Numbered from the stretch's first letter, positions 1-9,029 are shown. The stretch: 49,398 bases of DNA from Clostridium sp. (GCA_031292145.1 JARLHR010000095.1:1-49398); one strand, 5' to 3'. Translations and numbers: made by a program. The notes: a model not told the origin generated them from the letters alone.

Positions 1-312
1 ATGCGTGATATGAAAAAGGGTACAGTTGTAGTCGACGATTTAAATCACTTTGAAACTGCGGCATTCATTAAGCAATTAAAACTTGATATGTTTTTCTCAG
101 GTATTAATGATAAGTATTCAATTCAAAAAGGTGGAGTATTATCTAGACAATTACACTCTTACGATTATAGCGGACCTTATGCAGGATTTACAGGTGCTGT
201 AAACTTTGGTAGAGATGTAACTATGAGTTTATATACTCCAGCATGGGGATACACTGTAGCTCCATGGAAGACAGAATCTATACTAGAAGGAACATTTGGA
301 GGTGACGTATAA
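1..312 (+). CDS. nifD: Nitrogenase MoFe protein alpha chain NifD, C-terminal fragment
   Basis: This is the last 103 residues of the alpha subunit of dinitrogenase; the rest lies upstream of the window. The motif LHSYDYSGPY contains the histidine that in this family ligates molybdenum of FeMo-co (His442 in Azotobacter NifD). The following residues (AGFTGAVNFGRDV) and the ending with APWK are typical of NifD. The stop codon overlaps the nifK start by one base, so the two are translationally coupled, as expected for subunits made in equal amounts. The first in-window methionine is internal to the protein and is not a start. Mo-type identity is inferred from the short NifK and downstream nifEN-B. 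VnfD elsewhere in the window has [10 protein letters not shown] at the same place, so the two are clearly different paralogs. Confidence 0.93.
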   Translation: MRDMKKGTVVVDDLNHFETAAFIKQLKLDMFFSGINDKYSIQKGGVLSRQLHSYDYSGPYAGFTGAVNFGRDVTMSLYTPAWGYTVAPWKTESILEGTFGGDV

Positions 313-1676
313 TGTTAGATTTAACACCGAAAGAAATAAAGGAAAGAAGTGCTATTACTATTAATCCGAGTAAGACATGTCAACCAGTTGGAGCAATGTA
401 TGCAGCACTTGGAGTTCATGGATGTATGCCACATAGTCATGGTTCACAAGGATGTTGTTCATATCATAGAACAGTTTTATCTAGACATTTTAAGGAACCT
501 GCTATAGCAACAAGTTCATCATTTAGTGAAGGTGCATGCGTATTTGGTGGAGGTAGTAATATTAAAGCTGCTGTAAAAAATATCTTCGATATGTATGATC
601 CAGAAATAATTGCTGTTCACACTACATGTTTATCAGAAACTATAGGTGATGACTTAAATGCATTTATTGAAGATATAAGTATTCCAGATGGAAAACGCGT
701 AATATATACTAATACTCCAAGTTACGTTGGGTCTCATATTACTGGGTACTCAAATATGGTTAAAAGCTTTATTAATAGTTTAGCAGAATCAACAGGGGCA
801 AAGAATGGAAAAATGTGCGTAATTCCTGGATTCGTTAATCCTGGTGATATGCGTGAAGTAAAGAGATTATTAAAACTTATGGGTGTAGATTTCACAATGT
901 TACCAGATACAACTGGAGTTTTAGATGCTCCAATGACTGGAAAATATGAAATGTATCCTAAGGGTGGTACAAAGATTCAAGATATTGTTGAATTAGGTGA
1001 CTGCGAAAAAACACTAGCATTAGGAAGCTTTGCGTCAGAAGCAGGTGCATCTGCACTTGAAAAATTATACAAAGTTCCTTATACGACTTTAAAGATGCCA
1101 ATAGGTATTGGATCTACAGATGATTTAATTATGGAATTAAGCAAATTTAGCAAACAAGAAGTTCCTTATGAAATCGAAGAAGAAAGAGGACAATTGGTTG
1201 ATATAATGATAGACTCTCATCCATATTATGATGGGAAGAAAGTAGCTTTATATGGAGATCCAGATGTACTAATTGCATTATCTAAATTCTTATTAGAACT
1301 TGGAATGATTCCTAAGTATGTAATTACAGGAACTCCGTCGAATGTATTTGAAAAACAAATGAAAGCATTATTTGATGAATTTGGTGTTGAAGGCTGTATT
1401 GCAAAACAAGATACTGACCTTTTTGAATTACATCAATTAATAAAGAATGAACCAGTTGATTTACTAATGGGTGGAACTCATGGTAAATACATAGCAAGAG
1501 CTGAAGATATTCCATTAATCAGAATTGGATTCCCAGTATTAGACAGATATGTGCATGCATATATGCCAACTGTTGGATATAGAGGAGCTATGAGATTATT
1601 AGAATTAATGCTTGGTGCATTAATGGATAGACAAGACAGAGATGCTAAGGAAGAAGATTTCGAATTAGTAATGTAG
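312..1676 (+). CDS. nifK: Nitrogenase MoFe protein beta chain NifK
   Basis: This is the beta subunit of the Mo-nitrogenase, which shares the P-cluster with NifD. It is 454 residues, the short clostridial form; proteobacterial NifK is about 520 and carries an N-terminal extension. Candidate P-cluster cysteines are in SKTCQPVGA, GSQGCCSY and HTTCLSETIGDD. The motif SYVGSHITGY is also typical of the family. The start is fixed by the strong ribosome-binding site GGAGGTG six bases upstream of the ATG that overlaps the nifD stop. It is followed by a 660-base gap before nifE, containing an inverted-repeat element and a leader terminator. nifHDK and nifEN-B may therefore be separately controlled. Confidence 0.95.
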   Translation: MLDLTPKEIKERSAITINPSKTCQPVGAMYAALGVHGCMPHSHGSQGCCSYHRTVLSRHFKEPAIATSSSFSEGACVFGGGSNIKAAVKNIFDMYDPEIIAVHTTCLSETIGDDLNAFIEDISIPDGKRVIYTNTPSYVGSHITGYSNMVKSFINSLAESTGAKNGKMCVIPGFVNPGDMREVKRLLKLMGVDFTMLPDTTGVLDAPMTGKYEMYPKGGTKIQDIVELGDCEKTLALGSFASEAGASALEKLYKVPYTTLKMPIGIGSTDDLIMELSKFSKQEVPYEIEEERGQLVDIMIDSHPYYDGKKVALYGDPDVLIALSKFLLELGMIPKYVITGTPSNVFEKQMKALFDEFGVEGCIAKQDTDLFELHQLIKNEPVDLLMGGTHGKYIARAEDIPLIRIGFPVLDRYVHAYMPTVGYRGAMRLLELMLGALMDRQDRDAKEEDFELVM

Positions 1677-1705
1677 ATAAACAAGGTGTAAATTTAGAGG
1701 TTGGA

Positions 1706-1918
1706 TATGGCTAACCGAAATGATGGGTACTCTATTGTTTCGGTTGCTATAGAATATTACTGTGGATTTCTAGCATTAGAAGTTGTACCCATTTTTGCTT
1801 GCTCCAAATGCAAGATTTGGAGCAAGCAAAAATGGAACAACTTCTAATGAAGAAATCCTACAGCAATATTCTAAATGCAACACTGCACAACAGAGTACTC
1901 ACCCTTTCTGGTATAGTG
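1706..1918. repeat. Long inverted-repeat element, family A copy 1
   Basis: An imperfect palindrome of about 210 bases lies between nifK and nifE. Outer arms pair CTAACCGAAA...GGGTACTCT with AGAGTACTCACCCTTTCTGG. Inner arms pair a stretch around CATTAGAAGTTGT and TTTTTGCTTGCTCC with GGAGCAAGCAAAAA and ACAACTTCTAATG. A second copy is at 47468-47678, and two related elements (family B) are at 21145-21345 and 45566-45770. There is no transposase and no credible coding. It could be a MITE-like element or a structured transcribed RNA. Confidence 0.7.
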
Positions 1919-2076
1919 TATACTCTAAAATCGAAAGTTGCTTTTTTATAATCTATTTATCTAAAAAAATTGTGTGAAATAAGTATAAACCGAAAAGATA
2001 TGTATGATGTAACTGTTAAATTAATTAACTGATAAAAATTATTATGTCAAAGTTCCTTATTAAATATATAAAAAAA

Positions 2077-2128
2077 CTCAATGTTGAGCAATTGTATGTG
2101 GAAATACATAACAATTGCTCAATTTTTA
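2077..2128 (+). promoter_or_regulatory. ANTAR-like hexaloop hairpin plus leader terminator before nifE
   Basis: The hairpin CTC-AATGTT-GAG at 2077-2088 has a six-base loop with A first and G fourth. It runs into a strong stem GAGCAATTGT/ACAATTGCTC (2086-2120) followed by AATTTTTA. A second small hairpin GCA-ATTGTA-TGT, also with an A1/G4 loop, can be drawn inside the 5' arm of the terminator. The two structures exclude each other, as in ANTAR-controlled attenuators. The T-tract is weak, so termination may be partial. Confidence 0.6.
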
Positions 2129-2341
2129 TAAATATGTATTGATAAATGAATTTATAATTTTCAATATTATTTTAAATAAGTTTCAAGTCGGAAAAAACAA
2201 CTGTAAAAGTTAATTGTTATTATTTAATTTTATTTGTTAACTGATTTAAGTTTTATTTATAAATTTATATTCAGCGAAAATTATAGTCTGGAATTTAAAT
2301 TTATAAATCTGATACATAAAGAAAGGTGGTGCAAAAGCCTT

Positions 2342-3706
2342 ATGGAAAAGAAAATAAGTAATTCGCTTCTTGAAGAAAGAGAAGACTTTGTATGTTTTAA
2401 GGAAGGCCATAGTAAAAAATCTATGAAATGTGATGGGGACAGTGTATCTGGTTCAGTTAGTCAAAGAGCTTGTGTTTATTGTGGCGCAAGAGTAGTGCTA
2501 AATCCAATAACTGATGCATACCACATAGTTCATGGTCCAATAGGATGTGCCAGCTATACCTGGGATATTAGAGGAAGTCTTTCAAGTGGCGAAAATTTAT
2601 ATAGAAATAGTTTTTCAACAGATTTGAGTGAACAAGATGTTATTTTTGGTGGAGAAAAGAAATTAACAGCAGCAATAGAGGGGATTATGGAAAATCATAA
2701 TCCAAAATTAATTTTTGTTTATGCTACTTGTATTGTTGGTGTTATTGGAGATGATATTAAGGCAGTCTGTAAAATGGCTGAGCAAAAATATAATGTGCCA
2801 GTTATACCTGTAATGGCACCAGGTTTTTCGGGAAATAAATCAAAAGGGTATAAATTAGCATGTAATGCTCTTATGAACCTTTTTTCAAGAAATATTATTC
2901 CTAAGGCAAAAGGTATAAATATGCTTGGTGATTTTAATTTAGCAGGAGAAATCTGGATTATTAAAGAATATTTAAAGAAAATTGGAGTTGACGTAATATC
3001 AACTATTACTGGAGATTCTAGTTATGACAAACTAATAAAAGCTAGCAGTGCAAGCTTTAATGTTGTTCAATGTGCAGGATCTATGACATATTTAGCTAAA
3101 AGAATGGAAGCTGAAATGGAAATTCCTTTTGTTAAGATAAGCTTTGTTGGATTAGAAGACAGTAAAAATTCTTTACTTAAAATTGCAAGCTTATTTAATG
3201 ATGAAGAAATTTTAGAAAAGGCTAAAGCGTTAGTAAAAGAAGAAGAGGAAAAAGTAATACCTATCCTAAATCAATATAAAGAAAATTTAAAGGGCAAAAA
3301 AGCAGCTATATATGTTGGTGGCGGTTTTAAGGCGATTTCTTTAATTAAGCAATTTAACGAACTTGGAATAGATACTGTAATGGTAGGAACACAAACTGGA
3401 AAGAAAGAGGATTATGAAGTTATAAATAGTTTAGTTAATGAAGGCACTGTTATTTTAGACGATGCCAATCCATATGAATTAGAAAAATTTATGTTAGAGC
3501 AAGATGTAGATATATTAGTAGGTGGGGTAAAAGAAAGACCACTTGCCTATAAATTAGGAGTTGCTTTTTGTGATCACAATCATGAAAGAAAACATCCTCT
3601 AGGAGGCTTTATAGGTGCCGTTAATTTTGCTAAGGAAATAAATCTTTCTATAAATAGTCCAGTGTGGAAGTATGTAAAGGAGAGTGAAGATAATGAAGAC
3701 AGCTAA
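2342..3706 (+). CDS. nifE: Nitrogenase cofactor scaffold protein NifE
   Basis: NifE is one half of the NifEN scaffold on which the NifB product is converted to FeMo-co. It is 454 residues from the ATG preceded by AAAGGTGGT. The reading frame stays open further upstream to 2234, but that part is AT-rich, has no ribosome-binding site and does not resemble NifE. The conserved core begins at SQRACVYCGARVVLNPITDAYHIVHGPIGCASYTWD, split here as ACVYCGAR and HGPIGCASYTWDIRG, followed by ATCIVGVIGDD. These carry the cluster-ligating cysteines. The C-terminal HNHERKHPLGGFIGAVNFA replaces the FeMo-co site of NifD. It overlaps nifN-B by 14 bases. Confidence 0.95.
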   Translation: MEKKISNSLLEEREDFVCFKEGHSKKSMKCDGDSVSGSVSQRACVYCGARVVLNPITDAYHIVHGPIGCASYTWDIRGSLSSGENLYRNSFSTDLSEQDVIFGGEKKLTAAIEGIMENHNPKLIFVYATCIVGVIGDDIKAVCKMAEQKYNVPVIPVMAPGFSGNKSKGYKLACNALMNLFSRNIIPKAKGINMLGDFNLAGEIWIIKEYLKKIGVDVISTITGDSSYDKLIKASSASFNVVQCAGSMTYLAKRMEAEMEIPFVKISFVGLEDSKNSLLKIASLFNDEEILEKAKALVKEEEEKVIPILNQYKENLKGKKAAIYVGGGFKAISLIKQFNELGIDTVMVGTQTGKKEDYEVINSLVNEGTVILDDANPYELEKFMLEQDVDILVGGVKERPLAYKLGVAFCDHNHERKHPLGGFIGAVNFAKEINLSINSPVWKYVKESEDNEDS

Positions 3707-6392
3707 AGAAAGTTATGTGAATCTAACTGTTAACCCATGTAAAATGTGCATGCCTATGGGCGTTGCTACTGCACTTTATGGAATTAAGAATTGTATGACG
3801 ATTTTACATGGATCACAAGGATGCAGTACATATATTAGAAGACATATGGCGACACATTATAATGAACCAGTAGATGTTGCTTCATCTTCACTAACTGAAG
3901 AAGGAACTGTTTATGGGGGAGAAAATAATTTGATTAAGGGATTAGAAAATTTAATAAAATTATATAATCCTGAAGTTATAGGGATTGGTACAACTTGTCT
4001 TGCTGAGACAATAGGAGAGGATGTAAAAAGACTTTCAAAAATATTCTACGAAAAACACCCAGAAAGCAGTGTGAAGTTAATTCCAGTACAATCTCCAGGT
4101 TACGGTGGAACACAGTATGGAGGGTATTTTACAGCTTTAAGAGCAGTAGTTGAAAATGTAGAAATGAATGCTGACAGTAATGGAAAAGTAAATGTTGTTA
4201 CAGGTCCGATAAGTAATGCTGATACTAGGCATCTGAAAGAGATATTAGATGATTTTAATATCGATTATATATTGCTTCCAGACATATCTGAAAATTTAGA
4301 TGGAGTTCATAGTAAGAAGTACAATAGATTACCAAGCAATGGTACTAGCATAGAAGAAATTAAATTTATGGCAGGTGCAAAAGCTACCATTGAATTCACT
4401 ACATTTATTAAAGAAGAATATTCTGTTGGAAGTTATTTAGAAGGAGCTTTTGGTGTTCAAAATTATAGAATTAATATACCAAGAGGACTTAGGGACACTG
4501 ATAAGTTTTTGAAAGTATTATCTGAAATTTCAGGAAATCCAATTCCAGAAAAGTATAAAAAGCAAAGAGGAAGATACTTAGATGCTATGATTGATTCGCA
4601 TAAATATAATGCAGAAGCTAGAATGGCAATATTCGGAGAACCTGATTTTGTATATTCTTGCGCAAGATTAGCCATAGAAAATGGATCAGTTCCAATGCTT
4701 ATAGCAACTGCAGATGTATGTGCGGGTCTTGAAAAAAGCTTAAGGGAAGAAGTGGATGAACTTTCAAATCGATTATTTGCGGAAAAATGTGCTATTTTAG
4801 ATGAAGCTGACTTTAAGATAATAGAAAATTATGTTTTAGAAGCTAATGTGAATGTAATGCTTGGAAATTCTGATGGTAGAAGAATAGAAGAAAAACATAA
4901 GGTACCATTAGTTAGAGCAGCTTTTCCTATTCATGATAGAGTTGGGGGACAAAGAATCTTATCTATTGGATATGAAGGGTCATTAAATTTAAGTGATCAA
5001 ATTGCAAATATAATGTTAGCAAAAACAGAATCTACTTTTAGAGAAGATTTATATAATGAATTTTATAAAGAAGATAAAAATGAAGAAATAGTTGTAAATA
5101 ATGAAAAAGCATTAATAAAGGAGGAGAAAAAAGTGGAATTAAGAACTATTAGTAAAGAGGTAATAGAAGAAAAAACAAAAACTCATCCTTGTTTTAGTTG
5201 TTCATCAGCTCATAAGTATGCAAGAATGCATCTTCCTATAGCACCAAAGTGTAATATAAGTTGTAATTATTGTTTGAGAAAATTTGATTGTGTTAATGAA
5301 AGTAGACCAGGAGTTACTACAGAGGTATTATCACCAGAAGAAGCATTTGCAAAATATAAACTTGTAAAATCTAAAATGGATAATTTAAAAGTTGTTGGTA
5401 TAGCAGGACCAGGTGATGCACTTGCTAACTTTGATAATGTAAAAGCAACTTTAAAGCTTATAAGAGAACATGATCCAGAGGTTACATTTTGTTTATCAAC
5501 AAATGGTTTAATGCTTCCGTTTTATGCGCAAGAGTTAATTGATTTAGGTGTAAGCCATATAACAATAACTATGAATGCTATAGATCCTAAAATAACTGCT
5601 AAGGTATATAAATTTGTAGATTATTTAGGGGTTACTTATACTGGTGAAGAGGGAGCGCAAATTCTTTTAAATAATCAATTATCAGGTCTTAAATATTTAA
5701 CTGATAGGGGAATCGTGGTTAAGGTTAATATTGTAATGCTGAAGGGAATTAATGATAACCATATTGAGGAAGTAGTTAAAAAGGTTAGAGATTTAGGCGC
5801 TACAATAACAAATATAATGCAAATGATACCTGTTAAAGGTAGCGTGTTTGAAAACATGCCACTTACAAGTAATAAAGAAATAATGGATTTAAGAAAAAAA
5901 TGTGGGGAACATTTAGAACAAATGTATCATTGCAAACAATGTAGAGCTGATGCTATTGGATTACTTGGAGATGATCAATCTCAAAAATTTAATAAGCCTA
6001 CAGATAAAGTAACAGAGGATAAGCCGCTAAAATTTGCAATTGCATCAAAGAGTGGTATTGGAGTTGATATGCATTTTGGACATGCTTCAGAATTCTATAT
6101 TTATGAATATAAAAATGGTGATGCAAGATATTTAGAAAAAAGAGATGTTGAGAAATATTGCAATGGAAAAGAAATATGTGAGGAAGAAGAAGACAAATTT
6201 GCTAAACTATCTAAAGTTGTTTCAGATTGTGAGTGAGTAATATGTCTTAGAATTGGAGATGAGCCTAGAAAGAAATTTAGTGGTATGGGCATAGAAGTGT
6301 TTATGAGTTGCGATACGATAGAAAGTGCAGTTGCAAAAGCAGCAGAAGCTATATTAAAAGGAACAGAAGTGAAAGAAATGTTAAGAGCTTAA
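3693..6392 (+). pseudogene. nifN-B: NifN-NifB fusion protein interrupted near its C-terminus by an in-frame TGA
   Basis: This is a clostridial fusion. The first ~450 residues are NifN, the second scaffold subunit (PCKMCMP, HGSQGCSTY, TTCLAETIGED). After a short acidic linker come NifB radical SAM residues (HPCFSCSSAHKYARMHLPI, with CNISCNYC binding the SAM [4Fe-4S] cluster) and a NifX-like cofactor-binding tail. NifB makes the 8Fe core of all nitrogenase cofactors. The start is ATG 3693, ten bases after AAAGGAG. The frame stops at TGA 6234-6236 but remains open in the same frame for 51 more codons to TAA 6390-6392. That extension, VICLRIGDEPRKKF and onward, aligns with the tail of the intact NifB at 34231, where the TGA position is GGA (Gly). 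The stop removes about 52 residues of the NifX-like domain only, so the product may still work. Causes could be a one-base mutation, readthrough or a sequencing error. Confidence 0.85.
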
Positions 6393-6451
6393 AATCTTTA
6401 ATAACTTTAATATTATTAAGGAAAATATAAATATAAAGAGGTGTAAGTAAA

Positions 6452-6760
6452 ATGATTAATATAAAATATCATATTTTTGTGTGTGCAAGCTGTAGAGTTA
6501 ATGGAATTCAAAAAGGAATGTGCTATTCTAAAGATTCTGTAAAGGTTGTTCAAAAATTTATGGAGGAAGTTGAAGATAGAGACTTAATAAACGAAGTAAT
6601 GGTGACTAATACAGGATGTTTAGGTGTATGTAATAAAGGTCCTATAGTAGTTGTATACCCTGAAGGAACTTGGTATGGAAATGTAAAAGTTGAAGATGTG
6701 GAAAAAATTGTAGAACAACATATCGAAGGCGGAAAAGTAGTAGAAGAGTTAGTTATCTAA
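6452..6760 (+). CDS. Thioredoxin-like [2Fe-2S] ferredoxin
   Basis: This is a 102-residue ferredoxin with cysteines at positions 11, 14, 24, 56 and 60 (CASC, MCYS, GCLGVC). Length and cysteine positions match the well-studied Clostridium pasteurianum [2Fe-2S] ferredoxin, which is nif-linked and interacts with the MoFe protein. Its exact role in electron transfer or assembly is not settled. It lies 59 bases after the end of the nifN-B frame with a GAGGTG ribosome-binding site, and two terminators follow, so it is probably the last gene of the nifE operon. Confidence 0.9.
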   Translation: MINIKYHIFVCASCRVNGIQKGMCYSKDSVKVVQKFMEEVEDRDLINEVMVTNTGCLGVCNKGPIVVVYPEGTWYGNVKVEDVEKIVEQHIEGGKVVEELVI

Positions 6761-6848
6761 GAAATAAATATATTTTACATATATAAGAAATCAGAGTGTT
6801 ACTTTTACTCGGTTTTTACATATATGTTTAAGTTTCAACTGTAAATTT

Positions 6849-6878
6849 GAGATGTGCTTTTGTACATCTCTTTTTTTT
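6849..6878 (+). terminator. Intrinsic terminator after the ferredoxin gene
   Basis: GAGATGT...ACATCTC stem (6849-6870) followed directly by eight T. It ends the nifE/nifN-B/ferredoxin unit. Confidence 0.85.
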
Positions 6879-6979
6879 ATGAAAATATCATTTGAAATTG
6901 ATTCAAATTTAGGTAAAGTAGTAGGCAAAAGATAAGATATTTGTAATTCAATTTTATATAATTTAGAGTATTGAAAGAG

Positions 6980-7016
6980 GAATTGAATGAATATAATATT
7001 ATTCAATTCTTTTTTG
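6980..7016 (+). terminator. Second terminator-like hairpin
   Basis: GAATTGAAT (6980-6988) pairs with ATTCAATTC (7001-7009), followed by six T. The 100 bases between this and the previous terminator hold no supported gene. It may be a remnant of an attenuated leader. Confidence 0.6.
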
Positions 7017-7108
7017 TGTTGCAAATACTAACAGTGATAAAATCTGCATAGTAAAATATAATGGTTTTACTTAAAATGTTGGATTTAAATAGCCACGAGA
7101 AGAAGTGC

Positions 7109-7137
7109 TTGACAAATAAATAAATAGATTATAATAT
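7109..7137 (+). promoter_or_regulatory. Vegetative-type promoter upstream of the first regulator leader
   Basis: TTGACA at 7109-7114 has TATAAT at 7130-7135 (15-base spacer) overlapping TAATAT at 7132-7137 (17-base spacer). It drives the leader with tandem attenuators ahead of the regulator gene at 7894. Confidence 0.7.
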
Positions 7138-7147
7138 ATTATATAAT

Positions 7148-7186
7148 AAACAAAACCGAATAAAAACAAACAAAACCTGATTAAAA
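7148..7186 (+). promoter_or_regulatory. Direct-repeat operator candidate AAACAAAACC
   Basis: AAACAAAACCGAATAAAA (7148-7165) and AAACAAAACCTGATTAAAA (7168-7186) start exactly 20 bases apart, about two helical turns, just downstream of the -10 box. A similar arrangement follows the promoter at 8991. The position suggests a repressor site, possibly for the neighbouring regulator. This is inference. Confidence 0.5.
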
Positions 7187-7238
7187 GCTATATGAATTTA
7201 TAGAATATTATCATTTACGTTTGGTTAGGAATTATAAT

Positions 7239-7288
7239 CTCAATGTTGAGCACTATTTAAAAAGAAAAATTTCTTTTTAAATGGTGCT
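7239..7288 (+). promoter_or_regulatory. ANTAR-like hexaloop hairpin and terminator, copy 2
   Basis: CTC-AATGTT-GAG (7239-7250) runs into a long terminator stem, GCACTATTTAAAAAGAAA pairing with TTTCTTTTTAAATGGTGC, followed by TTTTTATTT. The GAG of the small hairpin also contributes to the terminator base (AGCAC/GTGCT), so the two compete. Confidence 0.65.
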
Positions 7289-7354
7289 TTTTATTTAAAA
7301 ATTAATAAGGATGTGATAAATAGTATTATCAATTTAAAATGGGAGGGATTATTA

Positions 7355-7483
7355 ATGAAAGAAAATAACAAAAGTTTATTAAAGAAATTATCGTGGTTAT
7401 TAATAAAAGCATTTTATCCTGATCAGTTTACAGATTTAGATCTGGAAAAAGATTTAGAGGTGTTCTATAATTTTTATTTATGA
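7355..7483 (+). CDS. 42-residue peptide resembling the C-terminal tail of FecB-type binding proteins
   Basis: A small frame with a good ribosome-binding site (GGGAGGG, seven bases upstream) and an ATG start. The sequence WLLIKAFYPDQFTDLDLEKD followed by LEVFYNFYL matches the extreme C-terminus of the binding proteins in this window (for example WLANLLYPDYVKLDINTEIK then NFYKTFYNYNL at 15844). Nothing resembling the rest of a binding protein lies upstream, only a leader attenuator. It is therefore either a remnant of a deleted binding-protein gene that still has a start, or a short expressed peptide. Lying between two attenuators, it could also act as a leader cistron. I favour a remnant. Confidence 0.55.
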   Translation: MKENNKSLLKKLSWLLIKAFYPDQFTDLDLEKDLEVFYNFYL

Positions 7484-7606
7484 GAATATTTAACAAAACA
7501 ATGTAAACTTACCTTACAAAACAAAATGATAACACATAAAAACTGATTATGAGAAATATATTATAAATTAAGAATTTCAAGAACTAAAATACATTTTATA
7601 ATATAA

Positions 7607-7660
7607 CTCAATGTTGAGTGCTAAAAAAGATGTACATTCTTTTTATTAGTGCTTTTTTGT
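7607..7660 (+). promoter_or_regulatory. ANTAR-like hexaloop hairpin and terminator, copy 3
   Basis: CTC-AATGTT-GAG at 7607-7618, then a stem based on AAAAAAGA/TTCTTTTT with GTGC/GTGC closing through G-C and G-U pairs, then TTTTTT. Upstream at about 7492-7530 are AACAAAACAATGT and ACAAAACAAAATG, which echo the operator repeats at 7148. This looks like a second duplicated leader in front of the regulator at 7894. Confidence 0.6.
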
Positions 7661-7662
7661 TT

Positions 7663-7720
7663 AACTTGGATTCAGCAAGTAATTTTGATGTTTTCAAAAT
7701 TACTTGCTGAATCCAAGTTT
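7663..7720. repeat. Perfect 26-bp inverted repeat
   Basis: AACTTGGATTCAGCAAGTAA plus TTTTGA pairs without mismatch with the segment ending 7720; the loop is four bases. It follows the leader terminator directly and has no T-tract of its own. It could be a small hairpin element or an extra barrier to transcription. Confidence 0.7.
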
Positions 7721-7893
7721 ATTAAATAATTGATATAGATATCAAAAAAATATATAAATTATGAATAAAGAAAAGGTGCTAATATTAATAGTATAAAATA
7801 TAGTAAATTTATATATTTAATGTTAAAATATAATAAATTCAATTTGAGTAAATAAAAAAACAGACACAGGAAAAAGATTGGAGGTTAATTTAG

Positions 7894-8874
7894 ATGCCAA
7901 ATGAAACATTAACGCCTCAAGAGGTTGCAGATTTGTTAAAGATATCTAAATGTACAGTATACGAATTGATAAAAAGAAAAGAACTAAATGGATATAAAGT
8001 AGGTAATAAACTTAGAATAGATGTTGGTGATGTAGAAGAATATAAGCTTAAAAATAGAAAGCTTCGTGAGGAAAAAGTAAATAAAAAAAATAAAAATGAT
8101 ACGATTTCTGAATCTAATTCACAGCAATATAATGCATATAATGAAATTGAAAATAATAATAGTAATTTAAACAATTTCATTATTTGTGGCCAAGATAACA
8201 TTTTAGATATTTTGTCTAGGTATTTGAGATACCATTCAAAAGGAAATAATGTATTGAGAGCTTATGAAGGCAGTTATAATGGATTATGCGCATTATATAG
8301 AAATCAAGTTCATGCAGTCGCGGCACATATTTGGGATAGAGAAACTGGAGAATATAATACCCCATTTGTTAAAGGGATGTTACCTGGTATATCAACAGTT
8401 ATTATAAACTTATGTTATAGAGTTCAAGGTTTTTATGTAGCTAAAAATAATCCAAAGAAAATTAAAGGCTGGGAAGATTTGAAGAGAGAAGATATTACTG
8501 TTATTAATAGGGAGCCAGGCAGTGGAAGCAGAGTTTTGTTAGACCAATATTTGAGATTAAATGGAATTAATACTAGTGATGTTAAAGGATATGAAAAAGA
8601 AACTTTCTCTCCAATGGCAATTGTAAGCGCTGTTGCAAGAGGAAGTGCTGATTTAGGAATAGGAACAGAGCGAACTTATTTACATTCTAAAGAAATTGAT
8701 TTTATTCCAATACAAAAAGAAAGGTATGACTTGGTTATACGAAAAGATACGGTTTCTAAATATCAAATCAAAGCTATTATTGAAATACTTTCATCTGAAA
8801 GCTTTAAAGATGAACTTATCGAGCTTAGAGGATATGATTTTTCGGATTCGGGTAAAATAGTGGGCGAAACTTAA
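7894..8874 (+). CDS. Helix-turn-helix regulator with a C-terminal PBP-like (COG1910/PF12727) ligand domain, paralog 1
   Basis: 326 residues. Residues 1-50 are an excisionase/MerR-like DNA-binding domain (LTPQEVADLLKISKCTVYEL, then IKRKELNGYKVGNKLRI). A low-complexity Asn/Lys linker follows. Residues ~90-326 are a cytosolic domain related to molybdate-type periplasmic binding proteins (NFIICGQDNILDILSRYL; NREPGSGSRVLLDQYL; ARGSADLGIG). In sulfate reducers a regulator of this architecture (TunR) responds to tungstate. Here a role in sensing molybdate, tungstate or vanadate oxyanions is likely but inferred. The ligand-loop sequence is GSGSR, against GCGVR and GSGTR in the paralogs at 20032 and 32005. 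It lies downstream of two attenuators and upstream of a metal-uptake locus. The ATG has GGAGG upstream. Confidence 0.8.
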   Translation: MPNETLTPQEVADLLKISKCTVYELIKRKELNGYKVGNKLRIDVGDVEEYKLKNRKLREEKVNKKNKNDTISESNSQQYNAYNEIENNNSNLNNFIICGQDNILDILSRYLRYHSKGNNVLRAYEGSYNGLCALYRNQVHAVAAHIWDRETGEYNTPFVKGMLPGISTVIINLCYRVQGFYVAKNNPKKIKGWEDLKREDITVINREPGSGSRVLLDQYLRLNGINTSDVKGYEKETFSPMAIVSAVARGSADLGIGTERTYLHSKEIDFIPIQKERYDLVIRKDTVSKYQIKAIIEILSSESFKDELIELRGYDFSDSGKIVGET

Positions 8875-8878
8875 TAAA

Positions 8879-8931
8879 AATAAGTATTTTATGTATTTGT
8901 AAATTAAATATATATAATACTTATTTTTTAT
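8879..8931 (+). terminator. Terminator after regulator 1
   Basis: AATAAGTATT (8879-8888) pairs with AATACTTATT (8917-8926), followed by a T-rich stretch. Confidence 0.65.
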
Positions 8932-8990
8932 TTGCCAATAATGAATCGCAGTATATAATAATTAAATTTATAAAAAATAAATACAAATAC

Positions 8991-9019
8991 TTGACAATAA
9001 AATGGAAAGATAGTAATAT
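8991..9019 (+). promoter_or_regulatory. Vegetative promoter of the first binding-protein operon
   Basis: TTGACA 8991-8996, a 17-base spacer, and TAATAT 9014-9019: a near-ideal housekeeping promoter. The leader runs about 560 bases to the gene at 9582 and contains two attenuators. Confidence 0.8.
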
Positions 9020-9029
9020 AAATACAAGC

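Noticed and set aside
1324-1684. Minus-strand frames over nifK and other antisense open frames across the window
   Set aside because: They lie opposite clear genes and show no independent coding signals.
1783-1977. 64-residue open frame
   Set aside because: It lies inside the family A palindrome, has no ribosome-binding site and resembles no protein.
6234-6236. Selenocysteine codon in NifN-B
   Set aside because: The aligned residue in the intact NifB is Gly and I see no SECIS-like hairpin directly after it; a nonsense change or sequencing error is simpler.
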